A stretch of 64,000 nt of DNA from Ptychodera flava (taxonomy: Eukaryota; Hemichordata; Enteropneusta; Ptychoderidae), in the NCBI RefSeq assembly GCF_041260155.1, contig NC_091942.1:3338501-3402500 (forward strand), given 5' to 3'. The notes under the pieces were generated by a model. The model did no database searches, was not told the DNA's origin, and saw only the letters and a program-made list of their open reading frames with translations. Positions 24,688-38,300 of this stretch are shown one piece after another; positions within the stretch are counted from its first letter, which is position 1, and each line of letters opens with the position of its first letter. The translations under genes and the position numbers were made by a program.

Positions 24688-26493
24688 ATAAAATTGTCAA
24701 GCGAACTTATTTACATCCTTTGTTCTCTTCCAATGACATTACAAAGAAAGGTAGTCACAATGGACCAATTTTACTATTCGAATGCCCAGTGTTACTTTCT
24801 TTCACTTGTAGGCCTAATATGCACTTACTCAGTATGGACTTGTATGGCAACATTGTCATTGCTTTGTTTGACGTTTTACCATGCCATTGTTCTGAAAACC
24901 AAACACACCGACCGGGTGCACATTGCGGAAACAAGTCTTTCATTTGCTGCATTGTTCCAAACACACAAAAAAACACATCCCATTCTATCGTCAAGGCATC
25001 GATGCTTAATCAAGACACTGGTGTCTGAAGTGCGAAGTAAACAGTCTGCACCTGAGAAACCATGCCGTTCGAGAACAAAAGTTTTGCCCCAGGATGAGTT
25101 GACCTGTCTGGGAGAAGGCCGATGACTTCTTGCCATATGGACTGTCTAGGGTATTTATAATAAAAACTGTAAGATGCATCGAGGATACCGCCGTGTTATG
25201 ACAATTAAGGAGATGAGTGTTTCTGCCCAGATACGCAAATTGCCGCCGATTGACGGGTGAACCATGAAGGACCCTGTAACGGCGATACTAGTAAACCTTG
25301 TAGTGCTTATTTTTAGACTTTATTGTACCGTCTATTGCGTTTGAAAGTGGCACGACCGATTTTCGGAACACTCGAGTTGCGAGGTCTCCGAAGAACGGAC
25401 TGATTTAATTTGCAGAAAATTGGTGAAGGAAATATATTCTGTATTCAGTAATGTTTGGCAAGGTCAACAAAAACCGATGTAATCAGTAACCGTCAGGTGA
25501 AACGTCGGACTACTATAAAACTAGGGAATATCACATACAAAGAAAAATCCCAAAACATAATAATTCGATTACAGAATCTGCATGCATTTGTAGTAAGTCC
25601 TATTCTGCGACCTATAGGTTTTTTGTTCCATGAATTTAAAATGTAATTCATCTCAGCAACGGGGACATCTGAAAACAATTACGTCTCATTTTAGTTCCAT
25701 AGATTAACACCATTTGTCACGGTTGCTCAGAAAGAGAGGCTGGACAATTTGACATTATAATGTCGGTCGGAAATTAAAACTGCTAACTTTGTAAGGCGAC
25801 ACCAACGATGATGATTAACAATTCATAATAATGGCAGCTTAACAGAAGATTGTGCATATTGCTCAGTAAAACTAGCGTCTAATCTAGACTGTTCACAATT
25901 CAAAATGATGAAATAGCAAATGTGAATTTTCAGAGTGTAAAACAGTTCGTAAAATGCTAAACTTATTATTTAACATTGTGACTAAGGGGACTTGGCACTC
26001 TTCCAAATCTTACATGTGAGATGTCCTAAAGCGACGTTTTACCGATCGATGAATTAGGGTTGAACCATTACATCATTGGAGGGGTGCCTAGAATGGTCCA
26101 TAAGCTTATCATTTTACGCCCTCAAAACTTGGCATTTTCTTCGGATTTAACAGTGCATGTATCACCCCAAACCCTGTTTCACATTTTTTTTTCCAGTTTT
26201 AAGTTTAGCCAATATATTTCTGAGACAGAAGAAAAGCTGGAAGGTTTTAATCAATGTTAACACAACGAATCTCCCTGTTTTCGACAAGCTCTTCGCAAAC
26301 TGTAATGGTACACTCTTCAGGATATCACTGACGGTAAGTTGTTGTAGCTTTGGGCAATCATGATAAAGTCGATGATGAATTAGCGCGTCTGGCCTCTTGG
26401 TTTTCTGTTTGTTTGTTCGTAGACAGTCTACTGTTTACATTATCACGAAGTCCGAAAGCATTTTCCTTGTTAGGTCATTTACCTTCCCGATAA

Positions 26494-26496
<3 letters not shown>

Positions 26497-26528
<32 letters not shown>
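26497..26528. repeat. A32 homopolymer tract
   Basis: Thirty-two consecutive A. It could be a retroposed poly(A) tail, but I found no gene-like or SINE-like body on its left. Confidence 0.8.
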
Positions 26529-26531
<3 letters not shown>

Positions 26532-29430
26532 AATCGCAGAGGAGGCAACATACTTGGTAAAATTTAGAGTAACGATATCCCGCTTTAATATTGCAAAGAT
26601 CTAAAATGCCTTCTGCATACACATTTCATGTCATGCAGAAATATTGCGTCCGTGAATGTGTTCGTTGTGTCATGAGTTTCAAATCTTTGTCAATATCAGT
26701 CTTGTTCAAAAAAAGTGAATCGTAAGCAAAGAAGAATGTTGGAAATTAATGGCGCTCGAATGCATAAATGCTCGTAACGGCGATCGGATGGCAGTTCAAT
26801 ATTCCTTGCAGCTACATCGTTATATTTTCCGCAGATAAAGCATTCGAAGGGGGTAGCTCAAAAGAGTGCAAAATGCCCGGATCAAGAAAGCAATAATACC
26901 AGGGAGGTCATAGTTCTCTGTTACTTGATACTCAGTCAACCATACACCTCGGATTTCAGGTCGGAAATTAAAGAGGCTAACTCTGTGCGATACTGTTGCC
27001 TGCACTATTCATTTGATTGATGTAGTCGAGTATCGTGCAGCACTGTGAGCAACGTAATGACCGTCACTGCGGGCACTTCTGTTGGCCACCGGCGATGGAG
27101 TTGTGTTATTCATACTGCATGGAAAAAGACATAAAACGAACTAGGAAGAGAGATCGTTTATCCTGAAAGAAGTAACATAAACTAGGCTGCCATGTGTGAG
27201 CGTATACGGGTAGTGCACCCGTTCCCCGCTGCGTGAGAAGATCATTTGGGGACACTCGGAGGGGCGTTGGTATAATTCATGCTGGGAGAGGGGTCACGCG
27301 GTCACAGTTAATCCAACTCCATCGTCTGTCGCTGTTTGGGTATAAATCAACAGTACATCTCATCTGAATAGAATACTCACTGTTTGGTATTATTGTATGT
27401 CGATAGTAGCTCTTTAAATACTGGCCCATTCGTGCAACATGATTTACGATAAGGACACGGCCCGGGACGCCGACTGCATGCAAAGTCCGTGCACACACTA
27501 CTCCACTGAACACAGGGCCTTTACATGTTAACTGCCGTGATGCCCACTTAAACTTTGCTACTTTGCAATAGGGACAATCGCTCAACGCTTGGTGTTCGTC
27601 TTTGCTGTTCTTTTTCACTGGTAAAACTTCAAAAGCTTTAAAATTTATCATTCATGTGACATGCGATAAAGTCCAAAGATAAAGGAAAACTCGAAGCAGA
27701 CCACTTGGCCCTAGCTTGGAGCTTGTAGTAAAACACTTGCCCAGGGGACTGATTCGCAACTGACCATAGCCACCTTTAACTTGTCGATATTCGCTGTACC
27801 TTCCTTGGGGACTAATCAACTCTGGTGTAGAGCTTACTCAGAGGGAGAAACTTCTTAAAAGTGTTAATACGATCCCTGGAATGTTGCTGAGAGAACGCAC
27901 GTATAGCCGTCACAACTAAATAAACTCAGGAGCTTGAAAGATATGTCATTATGTTGAATTTTGGATATTGCTACAACTACTGTGTGTTTATGCTCTATCT
28001 TGCAACTTTAGACGAAATAGTTCAACTGGTGTGAGATGCAGCGACCATATGGCAACTGCCCACCAGTATTCACCACTGTTTACATAATTTTTCGCAACCT
28101 CACATTTCGAAAACGAAATCCACTCTAGAAATTTCCCGCTGATCTGTCAATCCGTTCAGTTTAGCCCACCATGCCTTCACCATCAGCTTATCGAATGATA
28201 CTTGTTTGTAAACAACAAAAAGAGAAATGGGGTACAATGATATAGATTTCACACTCTTGGCGCCACCCCCAATCTTTGCACAGTTTATTATGTTCACAGT
28301 AATGAGTTACCAGCGGCAGACAAGTAGACTTGGTTCAAGTCGGTGAATTTTTAAAAATAAAATAAATTGTAATAGTTTCTCTTGTGTCCCTCCCATTTCA
28401 TACAAACCTATTGGAGTTTGGAAGGCCAGGTTTTCCAAGAGATTGAACGTGTTACCTTTGAGTCTGCGCAGTAGTGAGTTAGTGATTCCGGGAGAAACTC
28501 CCCGGCCCTGTCTCACCCCACTCATCGCGTTCACCCCACTCACGCGTATTACATGAAAACAGAACACATATCATCGCGTTCACTACACTCAAACATTCAC
28601 AAATCACAGACTTGAACCAATTCTAGCACAACAGCATCGTCAGAACAAAGTACATCACATCAGTGAATAATATTGAAACTCACTCAAACATACCAGCTCC
28701 TAGCCTCCTTTCGGTGTGTGGTATGACTAAACGTTACTGCGTCTATTAATTTTGAAATTCTATATATGTGAAGTAAAAGTCTCTCCATGAATAAAAATAA
28801 GCAAACATGTATTCGTGGTTTCAAATGTAATGTATACCAGAGATTCCAGGTTCCGTGATTTTCAAGAGACGAACGGGTGACGGAAACGTCTCCGAGTGCG
28901 TCTTATTTCTCGAATACAACAATTGAGATTTTGCACAAACAGACGACTACTCACTGAAGCATATATCGGGTAAAGCGTGTACATTATGTTAATTCAATGC
29001 GGCAGGGTTTTAGTAAATCCAAAGAGGCACTTCTCACACACTGTGTACATGTATTTGAAAGTGCGTATGAAACATGAACACGATTGGAACTAATTTGGGT
29101 AATTGGATCTTCATATTTTTCAAATTTCTCAAAAGTGTTAGGTGCTCTAAAGTTTAATGTTGCAATATCACAATATACTCATAAAAACAAGTGTATAACT
29201 TAAAAGGAAAAGCAGATGAGCTTACATTTGTAGATCAAACAGACATTACTTCATCATCCAATTATCCCAAATTAGTTCCAATCGTGTTCATGGTAACGGA
29301 CATTACGATTCATCGATTTTTTTATACATTTCATATGCAAAAGTGTAACCCTTCAGAGACAATTCGTCAAGGAAATTGCGATGAAACTGCTGACTTGGCA
29401 GTTTTCTTTGCTCTTTTGATAAATATATCT

Positions 29431-29652
29431 TAATATACCCTCTGTGTGGTCAGTAACACACATAATATACCCTCTGTGTGCTCCGTAACACACATAATAT
29501 ACCCTCTGTGTGCTCAGTAACACACATAATATACCCACTGTGTGGTCAGTAACACACATAATATACCCTCTGTGTGGTCAGTAACACACATAATATACCC
29601 TCTGTGTGCTCCGTAACACACATAATATACCCTCTGTGTGCTCAGTAACACA
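29431..29652. repeat. 32-bp tandem repeat, about 7 copies
   Basis: The unit is TAATATACCCTCTGTGTG, then KYCMGTAACACACA. Variants at the GGTCAG/GCTCCG/GCTCAG position occur in the order A-B-C-A'-A-B-C, so three-unit blocks were probably duplicated together. Confidence 0.85.
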
Positions 29653-30390
29653 TATTTCCCCCGTACAACAGTACAATCTGAAAGACATTTATAGTTTCAG
29701 AATTCTACACTGCAGGAAATCGTTACACTTCAGTCTGAATTACCTCCCTTCACATTTGAGGGCTAAAACTTGTCTTATAAATTAAAGCAGCGTGAAGCGC
29801 ATCAAGTCAAAAGATATTGCGTATTTTAAAGTTATACATCTCTAACAGTAAGGTGAGAATTCTACTTTTTCTCGTAATTTTCTTGTATTCTTACTGTATC
29901 CTACACAGCATATGCAAAAATTAAAAATTAACAAAAATTACATACCCTACTCTCTGACAAGTTTGCGCCTTTGTCTTTGTTAAAATCATCAAAATATGAG
30001 AAAAAAGTGTGTTTCAGGAACGTAGAATGGGGGTAGTTCAGGACTGTTAAACTCAGGGATGGGAACCAAGTTTCTGTTTATTTGTTGTTAAGCTTATAAT
30101 TAATCAGAGCATAACATATACAGAAATCAGAAAAAAGACTTTACTTTTAATTTTTTAGTAGACCACCATCTTAAAGTTTCTCCAACATTTCGTAGCACGG
30201 TTACTGCACTCATAAGAATAAGAGACAAATGCATGAGTTTTCGATTATATAATTTTCACATAGGAAGGATACATGAAAAATCTGATATAAATTGAAGGCT
30301 AACATTTACGGAGGCTTAGTGCAAGACAGCAACTATTAGGTGTAATATACCCTATCACTTTTGAATAACATAATAACATAATAACATACA

Positions 30391-30712
<322 letters not shown>

Positions 30713-32002
30713 ACAAATATATGTATATGTATGTACATCGAGTTGGTAAGGTCGTTGAAAATTCGCACGTTTGGAAGGGGGCAACTCAAATTTTCTGAAT
30801 GCCCGAGGCAATTCCCTCCAACCCCAAACCCCCCTCCTTGCCGTAAATGATGACGCCCAGTAACACTTTGGCAGTTGCTCGCACAATACAGGTGGATCCC
30901 TTGCATACACCACCTTCAAGCGTCTTCAGTACATAAGCTTATATAGCTCTCAGCAACACTATTGCTATTGCACGGCATCTATCAAAGCTGAAATGTTAAG
31001 CCTCAAGCTGGAAAACAGGCACTCCAGTGCTCCAATTTCACTAATAGCATTTGTTTTCAGAAATAGCGGACAGTACATTTCTCATGATATTTTATCTGAT
31101 TTATCTTCTCGAAGATAGACCTTGTTATGGCCACTGGACTACCTTGAACCGAATAGAGAGAATGTAAAACGCATGATAAATGTAAATATATATTGTGATA
31201 TTAGTATTATGAAAACATCTACTTTTGGTGTTGGGTGATATTGTGTTAATTCTGACATTGAAAAAAACGGGTCATAAATATTTAATATAAATGGTAGTTT
31301 GGTTCTCTCGGATAAAGACATGTTGTGAGTCGAACGCCTTCTCGTTCAACTCCGGAGATCCTGGCGATGCCATCTCGTTATACTCGTTACCAAGAAACCC
31401 TATTCTCCAATCGTCATTTATCTGACATGAAAAGCCCGCGGAAGAAAAAAGGCTCGATTTAGAATAAACAAATTATTAATGAGTTTGTCTCTCCAATATT
31501 AACACTGTTCTGAAGCGTAATGGGGTTGCCAATGGTAACCATTTACTGTAAATATGCATTTGTGTTGACCGTTTGGTCTACGCTTATGTACACAATGCTT
31601 CGAACCTTCAGAGAAAATAAATGCCTTGTCGGACATTTCCGCAAAATATTTTGTAAAACTACGCATCGAAGACATGGCGATGAACTCATATTTATTTTCT
31701 ACAGAATATGTACCGTCACACGACGTGAGTCAGCAAAAATCATCAGAGAAACAGATAGGGTAAAATGTTGGAATATTCTTCTTCATGGGAAGGCAATTTT
31801 TAGGTTCGTCTTTTGGAGTGCCGTCGGGGCCCGGCATATAGTAAAATAACCCGTGTTCGTGAGGGTGTGGTCCTTTAACAGTTCAAGGTGCGTGGACTGG
31901 TGCATTTGTGAAAGGGAGGCCCAATGCATACCGTGAGGGGTAAACATGGAACAGCTGCACAGCTCACATATAATGCACAAACGTTAAACACGGCTCAGTT
32001 CA

Positions 32003-32014
32003 TGCGCGTGCGCA
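32003..32014 (-). promoter_or_regulatory. Consensus NRF-1 binding site in the MRPS34 promoter
   Basis: The minus strand reads TGCGCACGCGCA, a full match to the NRF-1 consensus YGCGCAYGCGCR. It lies 82 bp upstream of the MRPS34 start codon. NRF-1 is the known activator of many nuclear genes for mitochondrial ribosomes and respiration. A YY1-like AAATGGCGAC follows at 32027-32036. Use of these sites is inferred. Confidence 0.6.
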
Positions 32015-32028
32015 CTATGCTATTGCAA

Positions 32029-32049
32029 ATGGCGACCTCCATGTGGTGA
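32029..32049 (+). other. Short upstream ORF before MRPS34
   Basis: A six-codon frame, ATGGCGACCTCCATGTGG then TGA, ends 46 bp before the MRPS34 ATG. It matters only if transcription starts upstream of 32029. The ATG overlaps the YY1-like motif, and in many promoters such a motif marks the start site itself. Confidence 0.35.
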
Positions 32050-32095
32050 TATCCGAATAACGTTTTTTACTGAATTTTCTACTAGTCTGCCAAAG

Positions 32096-32326
32096 ATGTC
32101 CAGAAAAATAAGCAACCTTCGCCATTTGGTTAGCAATCTATCACCATTCAACCGAAAGGAGATATTTGAGAAGTTCTTTTTCACTGGGAAGAACTTGTTC
32201 AATATTTGTACGGAGTGTCATCGACTTGGTGTTGGCCGTGTTGTGACCCGACGGAGGTGGAATTTGCTGTATCCAGAGCCCAGTTACTATGTTATAACAC
32301 GAGTGAGAATAGACTGTGGTCGTCCG
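32096..32326 (+). CDS. MRPS34: MRPS34 exon 1 (coding part)
   Basis: 77 codons ending in CGT CCG, followed by the donor GTAAGT at 32327. Phase 0. It contains the conserved GVGRVVTRRRW segment (residues 45-55). Confidence 0.9.
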
Positions 32327-35300
32327 GTAAGTGAAGTTGTCGTCAACGATAATTGCATTAAGTTTAGCGCTATGGGCTATATTGATACAACCGAGTTCAT
32401 GTATCAATAATGACAATATTCTGTCGATAACTTTCATTGGTCAGATCACAGACCCTCCACACACGGGGGGTGTGGGGGGGGGGGTTGGTGGGACTTGCAG
32501 CGATTTCAAAGCTGTTATCCAATTGGTTGGCAGAATCTTACCGTTACAATTAAATAATACAAATAAACTCCCTAAGTTGCTGTGAATAGTGACAATCGAC
32601 CAATCAGATATAACCTTGCAAACACGCTGCGAGTCAGCCGGGGTGGGACTGTGGTGATACCACGAAGGTGTGTGCTGCCTCAATGATCAAATCATGGAGG
32701 TAGCACTGTGTGGGTGCTTCTAATTACAGCCTGTCGGGAAATTAACCTTCCAATTACTGTAATTAGTCGATATTCCAATACCAAAGACAGCTTCTACTTT
32801 TAAAAACATACTAAAAAAATAAGATGCCAAGACTCTAAAAACGTTGTTTGTCGAACCAATAGCAACGCTGATCATGGTCATATCACCAGTCACTGCCTGT
32901 CCATGTCCTAACACAGTACTGCCCATCTACTACCTGTCTGGATCAGTGTAACCTGTGGTTCTGAATTCCAGGTTTCAGGTTGTAGACTATCATTTTGATC
33001 ATTTTGTAGGTTTCTATATATAGTAGTGATCTTTGATATTGAAATATCATCAGATTATAGTAATTGGAAGGCCAATTTCTCAATCGACAGTGACAGGCAG
33101 TGTTCAAATGGTGACGGGCAGTACAGTGACTGGTAATAACGATCATACAATCAACGTTTCTACTGATTTGAAAATCATGTTTTTTTTTGGTCGAGGACTA
33201 ATAATTGTAGGTTTTCATAAATAGAAGTGGTCTTTGGTATTGGAATATCGACTGAATAGAGTAATTGGAAGGCTAATTTCCCAACGGGCAGTGGACGGGC
33301 AGTAATTAATAGCAGGGGTCGCACTAGCGCTCGCCACATTCGCAAAATGCGACAGAAAGTGCTGGGTGGCGAATAAAATCATTAAAAATGTCTTCTTGGT
33401 TCGCCACGCTCATGAAAGTGTGGCGAACTGGCCTCAAACTCAAAGACCCTGGTCAAATTCACGGTGGACGATGCGATACTATCAGGTGATGAAATCAATG
33501 TGACTATACTCTCGCTCTCAGCGCCACGTAAGTTTACGATACACGACAATGGTTGCGTACTATGCGTTCTGTCCAGCTTGGGTACGCACCGCCGAACTCG
33601 ACAAGCCATAAAGATTTTTCTTTACCCTTTGAACCCAGTTTAGTACCATATAAGGACTAAAATAATGACATCATCCACCCTAACGATACAGAGTTCCAGT
33701 AATTTATGCAAACTTTCCGAGAAGGGGTCAGTGATTTACGTGAATATTTAATCAGGTCGGCTGCTCCGCTGCCTTGCACTCACAACGAGAGTCGAGAGAC
33801 CTTATGATAGCTTTTCCGCAACTCAGACATAGAAGACGATTATATCATGCACAGTTATTGCTCTCTGAGTGATAGAAACGGTAGATTTTACCACTTTTTT
33901 AATAATATTCTATGGAAAAATGGAGCGATTTGCTAGCCAAGTTGATTGCAATTGAACGTACGTAGCGTTGGATGGCAGCATGGCCATCATTGCGTGACGC
34001 TGAACGCTCCCGATTGAGGTTTTCTTTCAATGCGTATGATGAAGAAATTTGCAAGATTTTAGATAAACTGAAGTGTATTTTGTTGATTTTCAAGCAACTT
34101 ACAATCGATAAGCTCATGCAAGCTGTTCATATCGTAGCCTTATCCAGCTTGTAGCGAGAGAACAATGACGGTCGACCTAGTTTGTTTACAAATTTATGTG
34201 TTGTTTCCTACGTCGCGTCGCGTCTGACATGTGTCTGTGGCATCTCCACAAGATGACTGGAAACCGTATTTTGTGAGTTCGAAGGCAATTGAAAACACTG
34301 TATTTTTTAACTAAAATAAACCGGGCATGAAACTTTTATCTCAATACTTTGTGGTTTCTTTCTATCTAAAGACCGCTTTTGGTATGCTTGTCAAAATACG
34401 TGATCCAACTTTGAAAACAGATTGACTGTAACACAGTATGACTACGAGACACGATTAAATCAAGGCAAGTTATCGAAAGCATATGTTGTACGTACGTGAA
34501 TCAAACTAATGTCAGTTGGTCCAAACACAAAGTCAACAACGAACGCGCCAGTAAGGTATAACTTCAGTTATACCTTACTGGCGCGTTCGTTGTTGACTTT
34601 GTCAAATTTAATCCGGTGATAATCTGGTGACAGCGTCCACAGCTTAGTAATTTACCCTTGCTTACTTTGCCAATTAGGCACTCAAACTCATCAGATAATA
34701 GATACAGCATGTTGATAAAACGTTAACGCAAGATTGTCAAGGGCAGTGCTAAGTTTAAGACCAAAACACCAAAGGTTGGTAGAATATATCTTTATTAGCA
34801 ATACAACGAAACACCTACCCACCCCTGGGAACGGACATTTAGACAACACCCTGTGGTCTATGGCACTTCAACAAGATGAGACCTTAAAATATTTTTGTTT
34901 TGATTTTATTGTACAAAAGTTTTGTGTGGCTAAAGAAAGTTGTGTGTGGCTAACAAGATGTATGACCAATTCGCCACACAAGGAATCTGTGGCTAAAAAC
35001 TTTGAAATCCTAGCGCTACCCCTGAGTAGGACCGGCACTGTGCTACCTCCATGGTCAGATCATGGACTGCTGGACTTGTTAGAAGACCCTCCAATGGCTC
35101 CATGGTCTGATCTGCTAATTTGTAACCCGTGGGGTCATTTATTTATGGGACAGTCTTACACGTGAGAGGATGAGTACAGATTAGTGGAAAAATCTTTTGT
35201 TCTTTGGGGGCCTCTTGTACTCTATGGACTACCCCTAAATATCAATGGACTTCTTAGGTGACAATCGATTGAAACAAAATGCTCAGCTGCCCATACCATG

Positions 35301-38300
35301 GCACTATTGTTCACTCTCGCCAACGCGAAAGGAATATTTTCTCAACGGATACAGTTTTTCACCACTGGTTCACCTCTCACATCTGTCCATGTGGTTACTC
35401 TTCACCTGGAGACATTGTGCACTGTTACACAACAACACTGAGTCAATGAATGAGGCAGAAAAACACATGAATCCTAAAAACTCACCTCAAGATATAGTAT
35501 TTAGTTAACTGAACATGAAATGGATGTTATCAATAACACACTTTCAATAGAAATAGGGCAGCTTGGGAGAAATTTTTCATCCTTGTTGAATACATCTTTC
35601 AAAGTACATCCATACTCTGCATTGTGCAGATCTGTTGTCTTGAAGCCTGACAGTTCAGTGTGTGGGAAGTTATTTGCAGTTTTCCATTATCTTTCGGAAA
35701 AGGTTAGGCTAGACAGGTTTACATAATGGTCGACCAGTTTATCCAAAACACATTATTTGTTTTTGCCAAAAGTAATTAATAAGTTCTAGAGGGGTTGGGC
35801 GTGCACAGTCATAAAGATCTTCAAAAAGATCTTGATATGTCGAATTCAGTTAAGTAAGCCTAAAGGACAAAGCTGACTTTGATAGTTTGTTGTCTGTGTG
35901 TGTTGAAGATCATAGCCATTTACAGTGAAACCTGTCTAACCTGAACCCTGCTTAAACTGGATACCTGTCTAAACTGAACCCTCTTCCAAGTCCCATTCCT
36001 ACAGAACTCTACATGTATGTTAAAAGACCTCTATAAACTGAACACCTCTCCAAACCGAACAATTTTCTCAGTCCCTTAACAGTTTGGTTTAGACAGGTTT
36101 CATTGTACATGTTTATGGAAGAACAGAAATGTTTGTGTCATATGTGTTGTTTACTTTTGAAGATCTACCATTCTTGTCCTTGCATAATTTTGAATAAAAA
36201 TTAGTATTTGTATGAAATTAGTTATTTCATAATGTATAATGTGATTGGTTGCTTTCAAGCCCTTCAAAGAACAAAGAAGTGCTCAATTTTTCTGGGTTTT
36301 AAAACAACCAGCTATATTCTGTGCTAGCTATTTTATTGTCAACATGTTAGGTTGAACCCTTAGTGTCTTTGTAGTTTGATGTGAACAAGGTTACTGACAA
36401 TTCCAGTGGACAATGTTAGGGAGTGCTTCTTGAAGTAACAAATCCCTTGGTGCAGTAGACTATTGTTTACTGACCCCAATGTTCACAGTCCAGCATTATA
36501 TCCCCCATCTAAATTACTACAAAATTATAATGTGTAGTGTCTCCTCTGTAAGTTATTGATGCCCACTGTATATGGAATGTATAACATAAACGCCAGCACA
36601 GATACTGTATACAAATTTACCAGTGTACATGTGTTTACATACCATCATTGAACTAACTACCAGTACCTTAGGGACCATGGATAATTAAATCATGCGAATG
36701 GTAAACAAAACTCAACGCATTTGGCCCATATCCCCCTCCCTACCTCTCCCCGAACAAAAGTTTTGAAGTGCAGAAAGTCAGCAATAAATTCTAATTTTAA
36801 TTTTCTTAGTAAATGATAAATTGTTGAAATATGTAGTTTGGAGTTTAAACTGCTGAAAGATATTTCAACAAAAACACATTTGAATACAAAATATGAATGG
36901 GGAATGAGGATCAGGTATATTCATGGTTTCCACAGTGGTGGCGTAACCCTGGCATATAGTTAGTGCAAATTTGCACCCAAAAATCAAAGTAGAGCTGAAC
37001 CCCTCCCAATAGGCATAATGTGTTTTCTTTGACATAGGTGAATATTGATTATCCTGAGCCCCTTAGTTCATTACCATGGAAATGCCTCTTTATTACAATG
37101 ATTGAATTGTCTGCACAGGAGAGACAATGCATGTGGTTCATTGAATTTTGGAAAGCAACAAGACTGGACAATGTGCTTAGTGGTTTCCCATTTTCAATGT
37201 CATTATTAAGACAGTGTAATATGATTTTGTAACCTTAGATCCCCAGGAACAATATGAAAATGACTGGATACAGAAAGGCCAACATTGTGTTTGCTTGTCA
37301 AGTTCAACCAAAACAGGCCGGATATTCTAGATATGCGTAAAGTGTTGATCCTACATTTTGTGGGTTATTTTTACTTCCAAGCCGTTAATGTACATGTATC
37401 AATTTTGCTTAGAGGCTTTTTGTTCACCAAATATCGCCAAAAGGTACACACATAACACTACTTCACTCGTAGCCAAACTTTTTCCTGTGTGGTCCCCAAG
37501 TATTAGTGAGAACGGAACGGCCAATGGCAATTCACAGTGAACAAAACCTCACATAGCATCCCATCAACCAAGGAAACTACATGTACTGGTAGATGGTACA
37601 GTCTCTCTAGATTGCCCAACCTTTGTTCGGAAAGACATGTGTCCAACAGACCAAAGCTGAACTTTATCTTAAAAGTTCTACATAACAGGTAATACTTTGA
37701 TAAATTCACTTTGAAGGTATGCACAAAAACTTTCCATTTTAACCTGTTCTCCCCAATTTTCTGTAAACAGATCCACATAAGCCCAGTTGATAACAATGGC
37801 TTTTGGCCAAACCATGGTTTATGAAAGGATTAATTCAGTAAATGGTGCTTCACACCTTGTAATAAAATAGTCTAGAACATTGGCTATTTTTTGTGCATAC
37901 TGAAACTAATAAGGGGTTTTGTACTGATAAAATAATTGTACTGGCAAATTTGCAACAGTAAGATTACCATGCAATTTTCAATTAAACTGGCTTGTAGCAG
38001 AGTAAAACCAAAAATCACAGCACCTACTGTATTCCAACCGACTTGTACAATAAACATATTTTAGGCAAAATGTAAGTTGTATCTTCTTATTTTGTTAGAA
38101 TACATGTGTGTGCCTGAAACACACCTCCAAATTTATCAACAATTCAACTTCAATAATATTGTTACATGTATATTCCAAGCAAACTTAGCCTATCACAAGA
38201 ACTGCAAAATCATCACTTACCAATGTCAAATACCAATCTCCATCATCAGTTAGTGGACACTTATATTCTGACAGTATACCAATGTCAAATACCAATCTCC

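Noticed and set aside
24694..25125. 143-codon frame, with overlapping frames on both strands
   Set aside because: No domain, no splice context and no start preference. Overlapping frames of similar length on both strands suggest chance.
27277..27651. 124-codon minus-strand frame
   Set aside because: A CPYC pair is the only motif; nothing else supports a gene.
34734..35165. 143-codon frame in MRPS34 intron 1
   Set aside because: It overlaps the diverged GTGTGGC repeat and has a simple internal duplication (CCATGGTCAGATC/CCATGGTCTGATC). It shows no family match.
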